Source: a virus. Taken from it: a stretch of 25,689 nucleotides of DNA. Within the stretch, counting starts at the first letter, position 1; each line of letters starts with the position of its first letter. Shown piece after piece: positions 7,201 through 16,600 of this stretch. Location: the IMG/VR virus record IMGVR_UViG_3300033064_001612, positions 1 to 25,689 of that record; one strand, written 5' to 3'. The position numbers and the translations under genes are program-made. The notes under the pieces were generated by a model. The model made no database searches and was not told the origin of the DNA. It was given only the letters and a program-made list of their open reading frames with translations.

Positions 7201-10200
7201 AGCTTATTAATACAAATATAAGTCTAATTAAATCTCAAGAAGATTTAGCAGCAACAATTAATGAAGCAAACGCTCTTGCAAATGCAGCAATTGTAGGTAA
7301 AAATGCAGATCTTCCTCAAACAGCAAAAGATCAAGCACAATCTTCCGTGGCGGCAGCACAAGCATATAAATCTTTTGTAGGTGATGTAACTTCCAATAAG
7401 GCTAATACTAGTCAAAAAAGCATAGAAAGTTATGCTACTGGAAAAGGTCTAGACAGTTTTGCAACAGCTTTATTTAAGTCGTTAGCAGGAAAGTTATCTT
7501 CTGCTTTAGCAGGACAAGAGGCTGCTAAAGAAACCACTAAAGGTAAAGCTCGTGCACAAGGTGAAACAGATAGACAAAATATTGAGTCTGGACGTTTTGG
7601 TGATTTAGCTAAAATTAGTCAACAAGAACAACAAATTCTATCTGCAAAAATACAGCAAAAATCAATTCTTGACTCTATTGCAGGTGTAACAAGTCAAGAA
7701 GCTATATTAAGCCAACAAAAACTAGATAATAGTTTATTAGAGAAAAAACAGAGTCTAGAGTTAGAAGATATACAGTCTCGTATGGTTAAAGCTGGTTCAG
7801 ACGAAAAAGAAATAAACAAGCTAGATAAAGAAAAAACAAGTATACAAGAACGGCAAAAACTAGAAAAGGATAATGCCGGTTTAGTAGTTAGACAAAAATT
7901 ACTAAATTTAGAATTAGATAAAATTAGCCAACAGTATGAACTTATTGCCTCTAATGCCGAACTACAAAAAACCACGGCTTTAACCAAATTAGATTATGAC
8001 TCTCAGGAGCTATCACTACTATCTTCGGCGTATGATATAACAAAAGAGTATGCTATTGTTAAACAAACGCAGTTAGATAAAGAAAGGGCACTAGTAGAGA
8101 CTAGCATTACTATGCAGCAAGTTCAAGACGTGCTTAACAAAAAGCGTGAAGACGGCGAGTTGCGAATAGCCGAACTTGGAGGCAGCAGAACATCGGCTCA
8201 AGCTGAAGCTATTCTTGCAGAAATAGCTAGGCAAGAAACCTTAACTAAAAATACTATTTCAGGTTTATCCGTACAGTATAATAGTAAAATAGCAGTACTA
8301 AATAAAACAAAAGAAATAAACCTAGAACAAGAACGATACAATCAATTACTTGAAAGTAGCGTAACATTTGCTGAGTCGTTAAAAGGTGCATTTGGCGAAG
8401 TAGGTGCAGCTATTGGTGGTTTTGTTACATCTTTAACTGAAGTAACAATACAAAATGAAAGAAATACTAAAGCACTTGAAAAAGCCACTAAAGCTAAAAA
8501 AGAAGCTTACGATAGTAAAGATGTTGACAAAATAGCCGATGCTGATTTAGCGTATAATGCACAAAAACGCAAGTCACAAAAAGATGAGTTAAGCGGAAAC
8601 ATAAAGCTAGTATCTTCAGCTAAAACTATGTTTAACGAAAAAACTGCTACTTACAAAGCACTAGATAAAGTTGAAAAAACAATGCATTTGTATAGAATGG
8701 CTATGGATGCAAAAGAACTAGCTTTTAAAGTTGGTAACGCAATAATGGGTGTTACAGCCAAAGCAGGAGCAGAGGCAGCAAGTACGGGAATAACCTTTGC
8801 AGGCGTTGCAGCAAGACTACCTGCTTATATTGCAGAAATTTATGCTAGCTGGGGTGCTATGGGTCCCTGGATGGCAGCAGCAGCAGGGGTATTTATTGCC
8901 AGTAAACTTGGGGCATTTGGTGGCGGTGGTGGCGGCAGTGTTCCTACATTTAGCGCTAACTCCGAACAAATACAGGAAACCCAAGGTACGGGAATGACCT
9001 ATGACTCAAAAGGTAACAAAGTTTCGGACATAGGCGGTATTCTTGGTGATGACGAGGCAAAAGCTAACTCTATAGTTAATTCTTTAGAAATACTAAAAGA
9101 AAACTCTTTTGAAGGCCTGGACTACGACAATAAGCTGCTACGCAGTTTTGAAAATGTAGCTGGCGCAATAGGTAAAGCTACTAACACAGTACTAACTTCA
9201 GGGCTAAGAACTGTAACTAGTGAAATACTTGAAATTATGTCACCTAAAAAAGAAGGCGGTTTTGGTTCAAGTATACCTATTTTAGGGGGTATTATAAGCG
9301 GGATATTTGGAGGAGATCGCTCAGAGTCAAGCAGTATTAACAGCCAAAGACTAGAGCTTAGCGGAACTTTTTATAACGTATCTAAAGATATAGAAAGTGG
9401 GTTAAGCCAAGTAACTGACGTGTTAGTTAAATGGGAAGAAGATGGTGGGTGGTTTGGAAGTGACGACTCAGGTAGTTATATTAAACCAATAACAGGTACA
9501 GTTCCTGATGACATAAAAGAAGCATTTACTAGCATTTTTGATAATCTTGAGCAAGGCTACCAAGAAATAGCTAAAATGATGGGTAATAAAGATTCGTTTA
9601 CTTTTGTTACTGATAAACTAAAAACCGTAGAATTAAGAGGCCCCAAAGGCAACCCTCTTAAGTTTGATTATACCGGACTTAAAGGTGACGAACTTAAAAC
9701 AGAATTAGAAGCATACTTTAGCAAAATAAACAATATTGCAATAAAAGCGCTGTTTCCAGAATTTAAAGAATTTGAAACTGCAGGCGAAGATTACGGTACT
9801 ACCGCTGTTCGTGTTTTACAAAATACAAAACAAGTAAGAATAGGCTTAAATTCTATTGGATCAGCAAAAGCCGGTTCAATTGGTGAAGGGCTTTCCGGAT
9901 TCAGAGCTGCAGACGACATTTTAAAAGAAGCAGGCGGCTTAGATGTTTTTGCAGATCAAATAAAAGCTTTTTCTGACAATTTTTTAACTGAAGCTGAGCG
10001 TTTAGTTCCTAAACAAAAAGCAGTTACAGATGAAATGAACAGGCTTGGTTATGCAAGTGTTGACACGCGCGAAGAATTTAAAGCACTAGTACAAAGCGCA
10101 AGTATTTCAAAAGAAGACTTTCAGTCATTAATGAATATTCAAGCAGGATTTCTTGCAATAAGAGATGCAGAAGAAAAAGCATTAAAGGCTCGTACAGACA

Positions 10201-11255
10201 GCTGGAATAGTTTCTTTGATAAGTTCGCTAGTGCAAGTGCTAAAGCAAGTAAAAATACTGGTGAAATTACTACTGTATTTAGTAAGTTTGGTATACAAAT
10301 ACCAAAAACTAAAGCACAGTTATTTGAGCTACTAGAAACACTGCGTAGAAGTGCTCCTGATACTGCCGACGCTATACTAGATATTTCAAGCGCGCTAGAC
10401 ACCTATTACAACTCTGCTGAAAGTTTTGAAAAAGTAACGCTTTCACTAAGCAACAGCTTAAAAACTACATCAGATACGCTAAAATCACAAATTAAAACAT
10501 TAAAAGATTATAACACTAATTTACTACTAGGTTCACAATCGGCTCTAAGTGCAAAAGATCAGTACGGAATAGCAAAAGATCAAGTTGCCAGACTGCAAGG
10601 AATTATACAAGGTGCCGCAAATACACCAGAAGAAGTAAAAACCCGCAACGACGCAATTAGCTCATTTACTGGTGCTTCTGATACTTTCTTAAAATTATCT
10701 AGTACACTTTTTGCAAGTGGTCCTCAGTATCTTAGCGATTTTAACTCAATACGTTCTGCTGTTCAATCAACTACTAGTGCATTAGAAAGCCAGTTAACTG
10801 ATACTGAAAAACAGCTAGAAAAATTAACCGAGTCTAATACCTTTTTACAAGAAATTAGCACAGCAACAAAAACAACTAGTGAGTATTTAGGCGCATATTT
10901 AAAAGCAGGTGGCGTATCAATTAGCACTGCTTCTAGTTTTGCTGTAGGTACTAACTATGTTCCACAGGATATGATTGCACAAATTCACCAAGGTGAACGA
11001 ATTATTCCTGCCGCTGATAACGCAATGTTAATGCAAAATTCCAAAAACAATAACGCACAAACACAACAACTAGTAAATCAAATTGTTAACTTAACAAAGC
11101 AGGTAGAAGAGTTGGCTGCAGTAGTAGCTGATGGGGCTATCCTTAACGCTAAGGCTACCGATCGTAACACACAAGAAATTACTAAAGTTATTTCTAGTGC
11201 TAATGATAAGGCAATTCAATCTAACCGCTTACAGGCTAAAGCCGGCATTAAGTAA
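4236..11255 (+). CDS. Tape measure protein (2339 aa)
   Basis: The protein spans the tail lumen, sets tail length during assembly and is thought to be ejected into the host envelope at infection. ATG 4236 is chosen because AGAAGGA (4224-4230) sits just upstream and MATENIKIGIDVVSNTDAE is a typical tape-measure beginning; the frame stays open back to GTG 4188, which lacks a good site. Features in order: a hydrophobic segment RAYATFAANIFAVSAAF near residue 90; a conserved LSRGITKLEPELLDELGI motif near 198; membrane-like stretches near 298-320 and 551-575; long Ala/Lys/Glu/Gln-rich coiled coils to about 1450; a third hydrophobic stretch GPWMAAAAGVFIASKLGAF near 1545 followed by six glycines; a folded-looking region to about 2200; and FAVGTNYVPQDMIAQIHQGE near 2234, a common tape-measure C-terminal motif. 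It is about twice the length of the T5 tape measure. Confidence 0.95.
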   Translation: MATENIKIGIDVVSNTDAETAKAIKLKKAFEDANRAAGNTGGTAGSRAVSAKAAPSGPGMTGAQYNISKGVGGTSARDFADEARGLGGLVRAYATFAANIFAVSAAFTALRDAAQTDNLVKGLNTLGATAGISLGTLSKRLVEATDGAISLRDAMTATAQASSAGMSSKNLERLAVVAKNASTALGVSMSDALSRLSRGITKLEPELLDELGIFTKIGPATEKYALQIGKTASQLSDLERRQAFANAVLEEGETKFNSLSSSSANAYDKLLATVKNAGQEILSSINVILEPIAKFLANNPLIVAASTIGIAATLLKRAIPDLLGDYTRIQAANEKALETQTKSLESSKKLQAQLLQEKAAAEAMAKSAAINADRRLAEADAADTAASKIKQSKSRSAKLDEILGPQTDYADVSKSQLAALEQQAQKFDGKNKKAAESYRSLATAISAYQLELTKESVSTEAAKAATDKLAQSKQRLIVIEKEMQAAQAAAALSNAKLAAANNLQEKGFLGIFSSVGILNKGLKELGTTTGTKFVEIGKFIGSALLGGLGKMLSGLNMVTIAWAALTLLLDLGAAVFSKNAKEMEAFSKAAETAKDSADNVSRTIDALNKKGGFASGTIDGINAMSNAFTELADSAKTATDAAAKAQKSLDFSWWDKAANSIKKLIGGDIANKEADALGAQIENASKIMARVSGGGTATSKLKGMLGITSLDAESASQAFKKLDDVSKGKIVAYLKEFSNELNTTSQKLTNFKTSTDTAYKSLQEFIQSTAVNNPLLKLGQSLQTVGLSMTEIFTSNDPSKMLAAMDDLVKNTEKAALFGPKFVEGIVSVRTEFAQATKEVKGVQDALADNTLELDKQQKIVDKFNKTYGTTPVELKATSSVGQFIDSFSADTAKKETERLQSDRRELNKAVSAGSEKYSDVFKKATLLFTDGLNTAFKSGAEYITKALGQVKEKNALDFARAQAGGLSGENQATKIAQINQKDAELQIQLINTNISLIKSQEDLAATINEANALANAAIVGKNADLPQTAKDQAQSSVAAAQAYKSFVGDVTSNKANTSQKSIESYATGKGLDSFATALFKSLAGKLSSALAGQEAAKETTKGKARAQGETDRQNIESGRFGDLAKISQQEQQILSAKIQQKSILDSIAGVTSQEAILSQQKLDNSLLEKKQSLELEDIQSRMVKAGSDEKEINKLDKEKTSIQERQKLEKDNAGLVVRQKLLNLELDKISQQYELIASNAELQKTTALTKLDYDSQELSLLSSAYDITKEYAIVKQTQLDKERALVETSITMQQVQDVLNKKREDGELRIAELGGSRTSAQAEAILAEIARQETLTKNTISGLSVQYNSKIAVLNKTKEINLEQERYNQLLESSVTFAESLKGAFGEVGAAIGGFVTSLTEVTIQNERNTKALEKATKAKKEAYDSKDVDKIADADLAYNAQKRKSQKDELSGNIKLVSSAKTMFNEKTATYKALDKVEKTMHLYRMAMDAKELAFKVGNAIMGVTAKAGAEAASTGITFAGVAARLPAYIAEIYASWGAMGPWMAAAAGVFIASKLGAFGGGGGGSVPTFSANSEQIQETQGTGMTYDSKGNKVSDIGGILGDDEAKANSIVNSLEILKENSFEGLDYDNKLLRSFENVAGAIGKATNTVLTSGLRTVTSEILEIMSPKKEGGFGSSIPILGGIISGIFGGDRSESSSINSQRLELSGTFYNVSKDIESGLSQVTDVLVKWEEDGGWFGSDDSGSYIKPITGTVPDDIKEAFTSIFDNLEQGYQEIAKMMGNKDSFTFVTDKLKTVELRGPKGNPLKFDYTGLKGDELKTELEAYFSKINNIAIKALFPEFKEFETAGEDYGTTAVRVLQNTKQVRIGLNSIGSAKAGSIGEGLSGFRAADDILKEAGGLDVFADQIKAFSDNFLTEAERLVPKQKAVTDEMNRLGYASVDTREEFKALVQSASISKEDFQSLMNIQAGFLAIRDAEEKALKARTDSWNSFFDKFASASAKASKNTGEITTVFSKFGIQIPKTKAQLFELLETLRRSAPDTADAILDISSALDTYYNSAESFEKVTLSLSNSLKTTSDTLKSQIKTLKDYNTNLLLGSQSALSAKDQYGIAKDQVARLQGIIQGAANTPEEVKTRNDAISSFTGASDTFLKLSSTLFASGPQYLSDFNSIRSAVQSTTSALESQLTDTEKQLEKLTESNTFLQEISTATKTTSEYLGAYLKAGGVSISTASSFAVGTNYVPQDMIAQIHQGERIIPAADNAMLMQNSKNNNAQTQQLVNQIVNLTKQVEELAAVVADGAILNAKATDRNTQEITKVISSANDKAIQSNRLQAKAGIK

Positions 11256-11258
11256 GTA

Positions 11259-11288
11259 AAATAGGGGTCTTTAATTAGACCCCTATTT
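11259..11288 (+). terminator. Hairpin terminator after the tape measure gene
   Basis: A perfect 12-bp stem, AAATAGGGGTCT (11259-11270) with AGACCCCTATTT (11277-11288), surrounds a 6-base loop. The downstream T-run is short (TTTATT), so termination may be partial. That would let the Dit/hub/J genes be transcribed from the tape-measure promoter, since I see no clear promoter between 11256 and 11311. Confidence 0.7.
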
Positions 11289-11311
11289 ATTACCTTTATA
11301 AGGATAACAAA

Positions 11312-12133
11312 ATGGCAAATTTAAGAGTAATACATACTAACGTTGCAGATTTGGCAACAATAAGTGTTGGCATTAACAACACAGCCGCAGGGTTTGATAT
11401 AAAAAATGTACAAAATACTAAAAAAACTAGTGTACATAGAAGCTTAGCTAGTACAGTAAATTATGAACTAAAATGGGAAGGTAACCCACAAAAAGTAAGT
11501 GCAATAGCACTGCCAGCTACAAATTTATTAGATGGTGCAAGTATAAGTGTAAAGCTATACACAGGGGTTAACGATACCACAGCTAGAGCTGATAGCGGTA
11601 CATTAACCGCAGCAAAAGATAGAACAATATTAATACCCCGTAACGGTACTTATGATAGTAATGTTTTTGCGTATAACGGGGCTACTAAAACTAGTGTGTG
11701 GTTTAATGCGGAATATCTTGTAGAAAAAATAATTATATCTGTTGTTAGCGGAGCCCCTGTTGATTGCGCAAGAATAGTATGCGGAACTTACTGGGAAAGC
11801 AGTAGGCAAGTAAGTAACGGCATTACACTTGGTATTACAGACAATAGTGTAATAACTACTAGTAGGGCTGGCGATGTATACGCAGACCGTAGACCTAAGC
11901 AAGAAACAATGCAGTTTCAGCTACAGTACTTAAGCGACACAGATAGACGTAAACTTCAACAAATTATGAATGCTTATGGCTCAAACGGGTTACTGTTTGC
12001 ATGCGTATTTCCAGATAATACAAATCCTGAAGTCACTCAGGCTTATTCAATATATGGAAGAAGTCAAGATAATAACTTAGAGTATGTTTTATTTAGTTTG
12101 TATAACAGTAGTATGACTATAAACAGTTGGTAA
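11312..12133 (+). CDS. Putative distal tail (Dit-like) protein
   Basis: This 273-residue protein follows the tape measure gene, where the distal tail protein that links the tube to the tip is normally encoded. The first half looks like a beta-sandwich of galactose-binding type (TVNYELKWEGNPQKVSAIALPATNLL, ASISVKLYTG, VEKIIISVVSGAPVDCARIVCGTYWE). The second half reads YADRRPKQETMQFQLQYLS and then a helix with DRRKLQQIMNAYG, ending in short strands with YVLFSLYNSSMTINSW. A charged helix after a YADRRPKQ-type strand recalls the way tip proteins present a partner-binding strand. It does not resemble T5 pb9 as I remember it. Shine-Dalgarno AAGGA (11300-11304) is 7 bases before ATG. The role is inferred from position and could instead be another tip component. 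Confidence 0.5.
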   Translation: MANLRVIHTNVADLATISVGINNTAAGFDIKNVQNTKKTSVHRSLASTVNYELKWEGNPQKVSAIALPATNLLDGASISVKLYTGVNDTTARADSGTLTAAKDRTILIPRNGTYDSNVFAYNGATKTSVWFNAEYLVEKIIISVVSGAPVDCARIVCGTYWESSRQVSNGITLGITDNSVITTSRAGDVYADRRPKQETMQFQLQYLSDTDRRKLQQIMNAYGSNGLLFACVFPDNTNPEVTQAYSIYGRSQDNNLEYVLFSLYNSSMTINSW

Positions 12134-12137
12134 ATAA

Positions 12138-13637
12138 ATGAAAAAAGTAAGTGAATTAATAAATTGGTTAAATACACCAGATCATATAAAATGTACGCTT
12201 GTGGACATAGTAGGAGTAGGCGGCACGACCGATTCTTTTTACTTATCTAGTGTAGCATATAATAGCACAATAAATTACTGGCCTATAATTAACGGCGGCT
12301 TAATTTTTACCGAAAGCCTATCTGTGGACGGCTCTGTATCCTCAAGTTTTGGCAGCTTAGAGCTAGTTAACTTTAATGGTGAATATGATTACTTGTTAGA
12401 CTATGTGTGGAAACGCAGAAGAGTAAAAATTTATTTAGGTGATCCTTCTTGGCCAAAAAGTGACTTTGTGTTAATATTTGATGGTTTAGTAGAGGATTTA
12501 ACTTGTGATAGCGAAAGTAGTTTAACTATATCAATATTTGATAAACTACAAAAACTAAATGATAATATTACAGAAAAAACACTGCTAAATACCAGCTATT
12601 CTCAAAATACTCAAAACACAATATTGCCCCTACTATTCGGAGAGTGCTTTAATGTTCAGCCATTGTTTGTAGGCACCGACAATACCAAAGATATTCGTAA
12701 TGTATACATGTACCACGATGGTGTAAAAACTGGGGGCGGTACTAGTGGTTTAATTGAAGTACGTGACAACGGTATACCTGTTGAAGTAGTAGAAGATATA
12801 ACTGAAGGTACTTTTTCTTTAATATCTGACCCAAGAGGTACTGTAACTTGCAGCGCACAAGGATACGCACCCTATACTAATACTGTAGCAGGAATTATAG
12901 CTGCTATTGTTAAAAACTATGGTGCCAACCATAATAAATTTACAGATTCAGATATTGCTTTTGAGGATTTTACTAACACCAAAAAAGTAGGTATATTTAT
13001 AAAAGACAGGATTAATATACTAGACGTATGCTCGCAGCTTGCTAAAAGTGTTAATGCTGGGTTAATCTGCCCTAGTATAACTATTGCAAATGATACTGTT
13101 AGTGCCAGTAAACTAAAACTAATTGAACTAACTGCCCCTAAGATTCTTGCGGACTCTGAGTATAAATTTAAGTTTACTGATGCGTCTATGGTTGAAGGCA
13201 GTTTAGCAATTTCTCAAACATTTCCAGTTCGTCCTATTATAAAGTTATCATATTGTAAAAATTATACTGTACAAGCAACAGTAGCTGAAGGAGTAAATCC
13301 GGCCGTAAATTTTTCTTATGAGTATTCCTATGTAACGGCTAAAGATGATGCAAAACAAATACTGTACAATGATAGCGGTACTGCTACAGAAGAACCTACA
13401 TTATTACTAGTAGAATCAGAAGCAGAAGAAGAAGCTGCCAACAGGCTACTGCTGTGGTCAAAACAGCGATTTTTAGTAACAGCAATATATTTTCCTGAGT
13501 TTATTTTTGTGCAATTAGGTGACAGAGTAAGTATACAATCAAGTAGATTTAATTTAACTACAGCAAAACCGGGTATTGTGTTTTCGATTCAAAGAGACTG
13601 GGTAACTGGTATGGTACAAATTGGAGTATTAATTTAA
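12138..13637 (+). CDS. Baseplate/tail-tip hub-like protein
   Basis: This 499-residue protein probably belongs to the tail-tip hub that closes the tube and holds the central fibre. The N-terminal part (about residues 50-140) has strands typical of hub proteins: GGLIFTESLSVDGSVSSSFG, WKRRRVKIYLGDPSW, then FVLIFDGLVEDLTCDSESS and SISIFDKLQKLND-like segments. Near residue 160 comes ILPLLFGECFNVQPLFV, similar to the Pro-hydrophobic-Gly strand that begins the next domain in such proteins. The C-terminus (FVQLGDRVSIQSSRF, then SIQRDWVTGMVQIGVLI) matches the usual hub ending, in which a strand describing the result is followed by a D-TG-V-I hairpin. It starts 4 bases after the previous stop with no clear Shine-Dalgarno, and its stop overlaps the next ATG by one base, so the three tip genes are probably translationally coupled. 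Confidence 0.55.
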   Translation: MKKVSELINWLNTPDHIKCTLVDIVGVGGTTDSFYLSSVAYNSTINYWPIINGGLIFTESLSVDGSVSSSFGSLELVNFNGEYDYLLDYVWKRRRVKIYLGDPSWPKSDFVLIFDGLVEDLTCDSESSLTISIFDKLQKLNDNITEKTLLNTSYSQNTQNTILPLLFGECFNVQPLFVGTDNTKDIRNVYMYHDGVKTGGGTSGLIEVRDNGIPVEVVEDITEGTFSLISDPRGTVTCSAQGYAPYTNTVAGIIAAIVKNYGANHNKFTDSDIAFEDFTNTKKVGIFIKDRINILDVCSQLAKSVNAGLICPSITIANDTVSASKLKLIELTAPKILADSEYKFKFTDASMVEGSLAISQTFPVRPIIKLSYCKNYTVQATVAEGVNPAVNFSYEYSYVTAKDDAKQILYNDSGTATEEPTLLLVESEAEEEAANRLLLWSKQRFLVTAIYFPEFIFVQLGDRVSIQSSRFNLTTAKPGIVFSIQRDWVTGMVQIGVLI

Positions 13638-16600
13638 TGTTAAAAACACCTGTTAACAGCAAAGACACTGCTTTACAAGCATTGCCGCAGCGAGTAGTAT
13701 CGCTAAACACAAATTTTATATCTTTGGCTTCTCCGTATCTAGAATTTGTGTACGGAGGAATTAATGATACAGCTTTTCCTACAAGCATAACCGTAACTGC
13801 TCAGTTGGCAGGTAATCTACAAGGCGTTGTTGAGTTCCCTCCTATTGATGGTTTAAAAGAAGGCACAACTTTTGAGCAGGTTGGCAATACTCTAATAATA
13901 GACCCCAGTAAATTTGCTGGGTACTATATAACCATACAGGCCACACTAGACTTTAATGGTGCAACATATACCTCTAACCCCGTAGTTATATCCAAAAGAT
14001 ATACTAGCCTATCTACAAGGTTAACCAGAACTTTTGATGTTATAAGCAGTGATTCGGACGGCAAAAATTATATATTACCAACCGACGCTAATACTCTAGA
14101 ACTGTATAATGGTAGTATTAAGCTAACAAAAGATGTAGTTTATGGAATACTTGGAGAAAGTGTTCTTAACTATAAAACAGTTGATGGGTTAACATTAACC
14201 ATAAACAAAAACACTGGCGCAATATCTCTTAGCGATGCTTCTACGTCTACTAAATGGGATAAAGATAGTGCAACTTTTGTTTTAACAGCAACTATTGGTT
14301 TAACTACATTTTCGTCTACTTATACTATAAACAAGTTAAGAGAAGGCGGTGTTGGAGTAGATCCCACTGTAGCCCCTACCCCTACAGGACTTAAAGTGTC
14401 GGGCGGAACATCTTTTATATTTGTTTCAGTTGGCGTTCCAGATTATACTGTAGGACACGGACACTCAAAAACTAAGATATATGCACTAAGTAAAAAACAA
14501 TACCCAGAAACAGAAGAACAAATTTTTGCTAACGCTACACCTAAGTCAGAGTTTACTGGAACTATTGGTAGTTTTGAGTCTGCTGCTGACACTACTTGGT
14601 TAGTATGGGCGTCTTGGGTAACTATTGACGGTTTTGAGGGCAACACGGCAGGACCTGTGCTAGCCTCTAGTTCACTAGATACAACAGCACTTGTTGACGC
14701 AGTTCTTGCCGAAAACAACAAGCAGTTTGAGGTAATTAAAACACCCGAAGTTAGGTTTTTTGGTACTCCTCAACAGATTACTATTCCTGCCGGTGTTTAT
14801 GCAAAAGCCGCTTTTATTACTGATGGTTTTATTACCAATGCAAAAATTGCGGATGCTGCAATTGATAGCGCAAAAATCTTAAACTTAGATGCTATACACC
14901 TTACTGCCGGAGACGGTACAATTGGTGGAGTACTAAAAAGCGGTAACTATAATTACTTAGTTGATGCTAATGGCGTGCCAAGACGTGGATCAAATCAAAA
15001 CGGCTGGGCAATATTTCCAGATGGTTCTGTTGATTTTGCAGCAGCAGATATTCGGGGGCAATTAACTGCTGGTCAAATTGACGGCACAGGTTTATCAATT
15101 AAAAGAAGAAACAGCGATGGTACTTACACCACTATTTTAGATTCTGGTCTGAGTATACAACAACAAATTAATAACTATGCGGTAAATGCTTCAGCAGGTA
15201 TTACACTTAATTTTGACCCTACCTGCTCTAACACAACAGCGTGGAATAGTGAAAATATTGCTACTATAACTGATGGCACTACAGGTAATAAGGTATTAGC
15301 TGGCAGTAATGGGGAACATTTATTTGAAGGTATTACAATTAACAAAGCGTATACCATTAACTATGACCCAAAAAAGCGTTATCAGTTATCTGCATTAATT
15401 CGCAGAACAGCTGGAGCAGTTAAAGGCGATGTACACCTAGGTTTGCTAGAAATTGATACAAATAATACGGCTCGGTATGACTGGGGCGGATACTTAGCAG
15501 GTAAGTTTGCAGTAAACAACTTAACCACAGAATTTAAACGCTACTATGCTTATTTTAGTCCCGGTGATTTACATACAGGCGTATCAAAAGTAATTGTACA
15601 TACTGTATTAGGTTATTCACCAGATGGTACTGGCACAGGTGGCGGACGTGTAGAAATTCAAGACATTAATCTTGAGGATATTAGTCTAGGCCATGCGATT
15701 CAATATCAAACTGTGACTACAGCAGCAATTGATACTACGGTTAAAACTACTGCTGTTTTAAATACTACTCAAAGCAACATGGGTATTAATAGCTGGGTAG
15801 TTAACCGCTATTCAGTAAGTACTACAGCTGGCACAATTCCTGAATACACATTTTTTGCTAACGTTACCCCCGTACAGACAGTTACTTTTGCAGATGCAGC
15901 TAGTTTAACAGGCAGTACTATATTTGGCGCTGATTATAGTAACTATATTGGTGTAGCAACCTCTAACGTATACTGTGAAACCGCTACTACATGGACTACT
16001 ACTGTTAGTGGTGACGACGGGCATAATCTTTATGTTAACGGTATATCAGTAATTAAGAGCGGCAATGCGCGCGCAGCTACTGCTGTAACAATTAACTTTC
16101 CAAAAGGTTGGTCTACAGTAGAAGCTGTGTGGTGTGAACAAGCAGGCGGTGACGGCTTTGGTTTTGCTACTAAAATTTCTGCAACCACAGGTGTCAAAGA
16201 AATGTGGGCTTTTGTTGGAGGAACATTGGCAACTAATGGTATAGCAGCTAGCGCAGCTACTACATCTACTTGGTCTGGGACTATAAATATTCCTTATGAT
16301 AAAATATTTGCTACAGACGCAACAACTACCTTAGGCTTTAATCCTTCGTTTGAATTATGGACAGGGGCGTATCCAGATAAGTGGAACTCATGGGGCGGAA
16401 CAGCTCCAGTAAAAGAAACTACAGATACTAGATTTGGTACTAATGCAGTAAAATACATTGCAAGTGGAGAAGCCGGACTAGGTATTGAGCGTAGCACCAC
16501 ATGGACACAACCAATGCCTAAAGGAACGTTTATTTCTGGCACTATGGATGTAAATTTATTAACAGTTACTAGAGGACTACCTGGAATACTTGTTAGATTA

